This document shows, in pieces, positions 62,645 through 64,000 of a stretch of 64,000 bases of DNA (within the stretch, counting starts at the first letter, position 1; each line of letters starts with the position of its first letter). The position numbers and the translations under genes were made by a program. This DNA is from an uncultured Erythrobacter sp. (GTDB taxonomy: Bacteria; Pseudomonadota; Alphaproteobacteria; Sphingomonadales; Sphingomonadaceae): positions 186,001 to 250,000 of the forward strand of contig CANNCL010000004.1 in the NCBI GenBank assembly GCA_947503155.1, read 5' to 3'. The notes under the pieces were generated by a model. That model made no database searches, was not told the origin of the DNA, and saw only the letters and a program-made list of their open reading frames with translations.

Positions 62645-62663
62645 TTCGCGTGAACCTTTGGGT

Positions 62664-63653
62664 TTATTCGGTCAGCTGACGCGGCAGTTTGAAGACCATT
62701 TTTTCTTCGACTGCGGTGATCGTCTGCTCTTTCACTGGACGCAATTTCGCCAATGCGTCGACGACTTCGCGAACCAAGATTTCCGGTGCAGAAGCCCCGG
62801 CAGTGAGGCCGATCGTTTCGACGCCGTCGAGCCAAGCTGGGTCAATTTCGCTGGCGCGCTGGATCAGTTTTCCCGGTGTGCCTAGGCGTTCAGCCACTTC
62901 GACCAGACGCAATGAATTGGAGCTGTTCGGTGCGCCGACGACCAACACCAAATCGCAATCGCGCGCCAAATCTTTAACCGCCGCCTGACGATTGGAGGTG
63001 GCGTAACAAATATCCTCCGCCTTAGGTCCGCTGATATTGGGATAGCGCAATTCCAGCGCATTAATCACCTCGCGCGTGTCATCAACCGACAAGGTGGTCT
63101 GCGTGAGATAGGCAAGCTTCTCATCGGTGTCGAAGGGAAGTTTGCCGACATCTTCGAGATTCTCAACCAGGGTCATTTCCCCCGGAGCGACCTGTCCCAT
63201 AGTGCCGATGACTTCGGGGTGCCCTTCGTGGCCCACAAAGATAATGTGCCGCCCTTTTTCGAGCTGACGCTCCGCTTGGCGGTGAACTTTGGAGACCAGC
63301 GGGCAGGTCGCATCCAAATAGATCATATTGCGCCGCTCAGCTTCTGCCGGAACCGCTTTGGGTACGCCGTGCGCGCTAAAGACAACTGGGGCATCGCCGG
63401 GCACTTCGTCCAATTCTTTGACGAAAATCGCGCCTTTGGCCTTCAACCCTTCGACAACATATTTGTTGTGGACGATTTCATGGCGAACATAGACCGGTGC
63501 GCCGTAACGTTCGAGCGATTTTTCCACGATTTCGATGGCTCTATCAACGCCCGCGCAAAAACCGCGCGGGGCCGCGATTAGCAGGTTGAGCGGTGCGGCA
63601 GAGGCGGGGGTGCCACTTGCTGCGGTATCGGAATCTTGAAAGGGCGCGTTCAT
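62664..63653 (-). CDS. ispH: 4-hydroxy-3-methylbut-2-enyl diphosphate reductase
   Basis: A 329-residue iron-sulfur enzyme of the last MEP-pathway step, giving IPP and DMAPP. Cluster cysteines are Cys33 in [16 protein letters not shown], Cys117 in [16 protein letters not shown] and Cys216 in [27 protein letters not shown] and [14 protein letters not shown] are further signatures. The first ~20 residues are an unconserved extension. It is the first gene of the leftward ispH-thrB-rnhA cluster and is divergent from the lipoprotein gene at the window end. Confidence 0.97.
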   Translation of the reverse strand: MNAPFQDSDTAASGTPASAAPLNLLIAAPRGFCAGVDRAIEIVEKSLERYGAPVYVRHEIVHNKYVVEGLKAKGAIFVKELDEVPGDAPVVFSAHGVPKAVPAEAERRNMIYLDATCPLVSKVHRQAERQLEKGRHIIFVGHEGHPEVIGTMGQVAPGEMTLVENLEDVGKLPFDTDEKLAYLTQTTLSVDDTREVINALELRYPNISGPKAEDICYATSNRQAAVKDLARDCDLVLVVGAPNSSNSLRLVEVAERLGTPGKLIQRASEIDPAWLDGVETIGLTAGASAPEILVREVVDALAKLRPVKEQTITAVEEKMVFKLPRQLTE

Positions 63654-63731
63654 GCGGCTTCCTCTAGCGCTTTGGTCCGCGTCTCGCTAGGGCGTGATCG
63701 CTTCAATACAAAAATCGAGAGTTTTCGTTCA

Positions 63732-64000
63732 ATGATGTTTCGCACCCGTGCTGTATCGGCTTTTGCCATGTTCGCTGCCCTTGGCGCCTGCTCGCAAGAA
63801 GGCGCGCTGGTCGTGGATCAGGGCGTTGGCGTTACGTCGGTCCTGACATCTTGCCCCGCGGTTGGCATTCCCAACTACACTGGCGATGTGACGACATTCC
63901 GCACCGCTGGCGATTCGAGCACAGCAAGCCTCGACGTGTCTGCCTCGATGACAAACCTGCGTGCGACCTGTGATGACGGTGCAGAGCGTGTTTATTCCGA
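63732..64000 (+). CDS. Start of a lipoprotein gene of unknown function (3' end outside window)
   Basis: The frame is open from ATG 63732 (or 63735) to the end of the window, about 90 residues. MMFRTRAVSAFAMFAALGAC is a lipoprotein signal with lipobox LGAC. The mature segment (SQEGALVVDQGVGVTSVLTS, then CPAVGIPNYTGDVTTFRT) contains further cysteines and beta-rich stretches. I do not recognise the family from this part. The upstream gap of 78 bases to ispH carries both promoters. Confidence 0.75.
   Translation, partial: MMFRTRAVSAFAMFAALGACSQEGALVVDQGVGVTSVLTSCPAVGIPNYTGDVTTFRTAGDSSTASLDVSASMTNLRATCDDGAERVYS

Noticed and set aside
1..64000. CRISPR arrays, insertion sequences, prophage genes, tRNA genes
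   Set aside because: No regularly spaced repeats, transposase or integrase proteins, or tRNA-like cloverleaf sequences were recognised while reading both strands; a tRNAscan and ISfinder run would settle this.

Overview
The window is a moderately GC-rich chromosomal stretch, most likely from a marine-type alphaproteobacterium of the order Sphingomonadales, family Erythrobacteraceae. The evidence is an ATP12-type F1-ATPase assembly chaperone, the homoserine kinase of the alphaproteobacterial APH-fold type beside ispH and rnhA, large TonB-dependent receptors of the plug-plus-barrel type common in sphingomonads, a Tad/Cpa pilus operon, and a GatCAB amidotransferase set. This placement is inferred from gene content, not from any database search. 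I saw no tRNA or rRNA genes, CRISPR array, prophage or insertion sequence.

Layout. 1-2.3 kb holds the end of a probable outer-membrane protein, a TauE/SafE-type permease and its TIGR02186-like partner. 2.4-6.8 kb holds a HerA-type ATPase converging on a GTG-started TIR / transmembrane / periplasmic-binding-fold receptor, which sits just downstream of queE. 7-13.4 kb holds valS and, divergently, a complete Mla-type lipid transport operon (permease with STAS domain, ATPase, MCE protein, lipoprotein). 13.4-16.8 kb is a tight five-gene leftward operon: crcB, an RluA-family pseudouridine synthase, a HAD phosphatase, a small membrane protein and ATP12. 17-23 kb holds rpsU, a membrane-anchored FKBP, and gatC-gatA-(two small membrane proteins)-gatB with an esterase-like protein. 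23-28.9 kb holds a tandem M16 zinc protease and a penicillin-acylase family hydrolase. 29-31.6 kb holds clpB behind a good sigma-32 promoter.

32-45 kb is a nutrient-uptake region: two TonB-dependent receptors flanking an exported S9 peptidase, followed by a leftward operon of two predicted 2-oxoglutarate/Fe(II) oxygenases and a methyltransferase. 45-51 kb holds acyl-CoA metabolism genes (thiolase, SDR dehydrogenase, enoyl-CoA hydratase and a MarR regulator with a palindrome at its start), interrupted by a leftward pair made of a CMP-sugar-synthetase-like protein and an unrecognised glycosyltransferase-like protein. 51-58.6 kb is a leftward Tad/Cpa pilus operon (cpaA, B, C, D, E, tadB, tadC) that lacks the cpaF/tadA motor ATPase and any visible pilin. 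58.7-64 kb holds an alpha/beta hydrolase, an FAD amino-acid-oxidase-like protein, a 58-residue YegP-like protein, rnhA, thrB, ispH and the start of a lipoprotein gene.

The best candidate for an under-described system is the TIR receptor at 4180-6000. It joins a TIR domain that keeps the WxxxE catalytic-type motif, through one membrane span, to a type-1 periplasmic ligand-binding fold. That architecture suggests a one-protein extracellular ligand sensor with a cytoplasmic NAD-consuming or signalling output. Second-rank items are the oxygenase/methyltransferase operon, the Tad operon without its motor, and the repeats upstream of the first TonB-dependent receptor.
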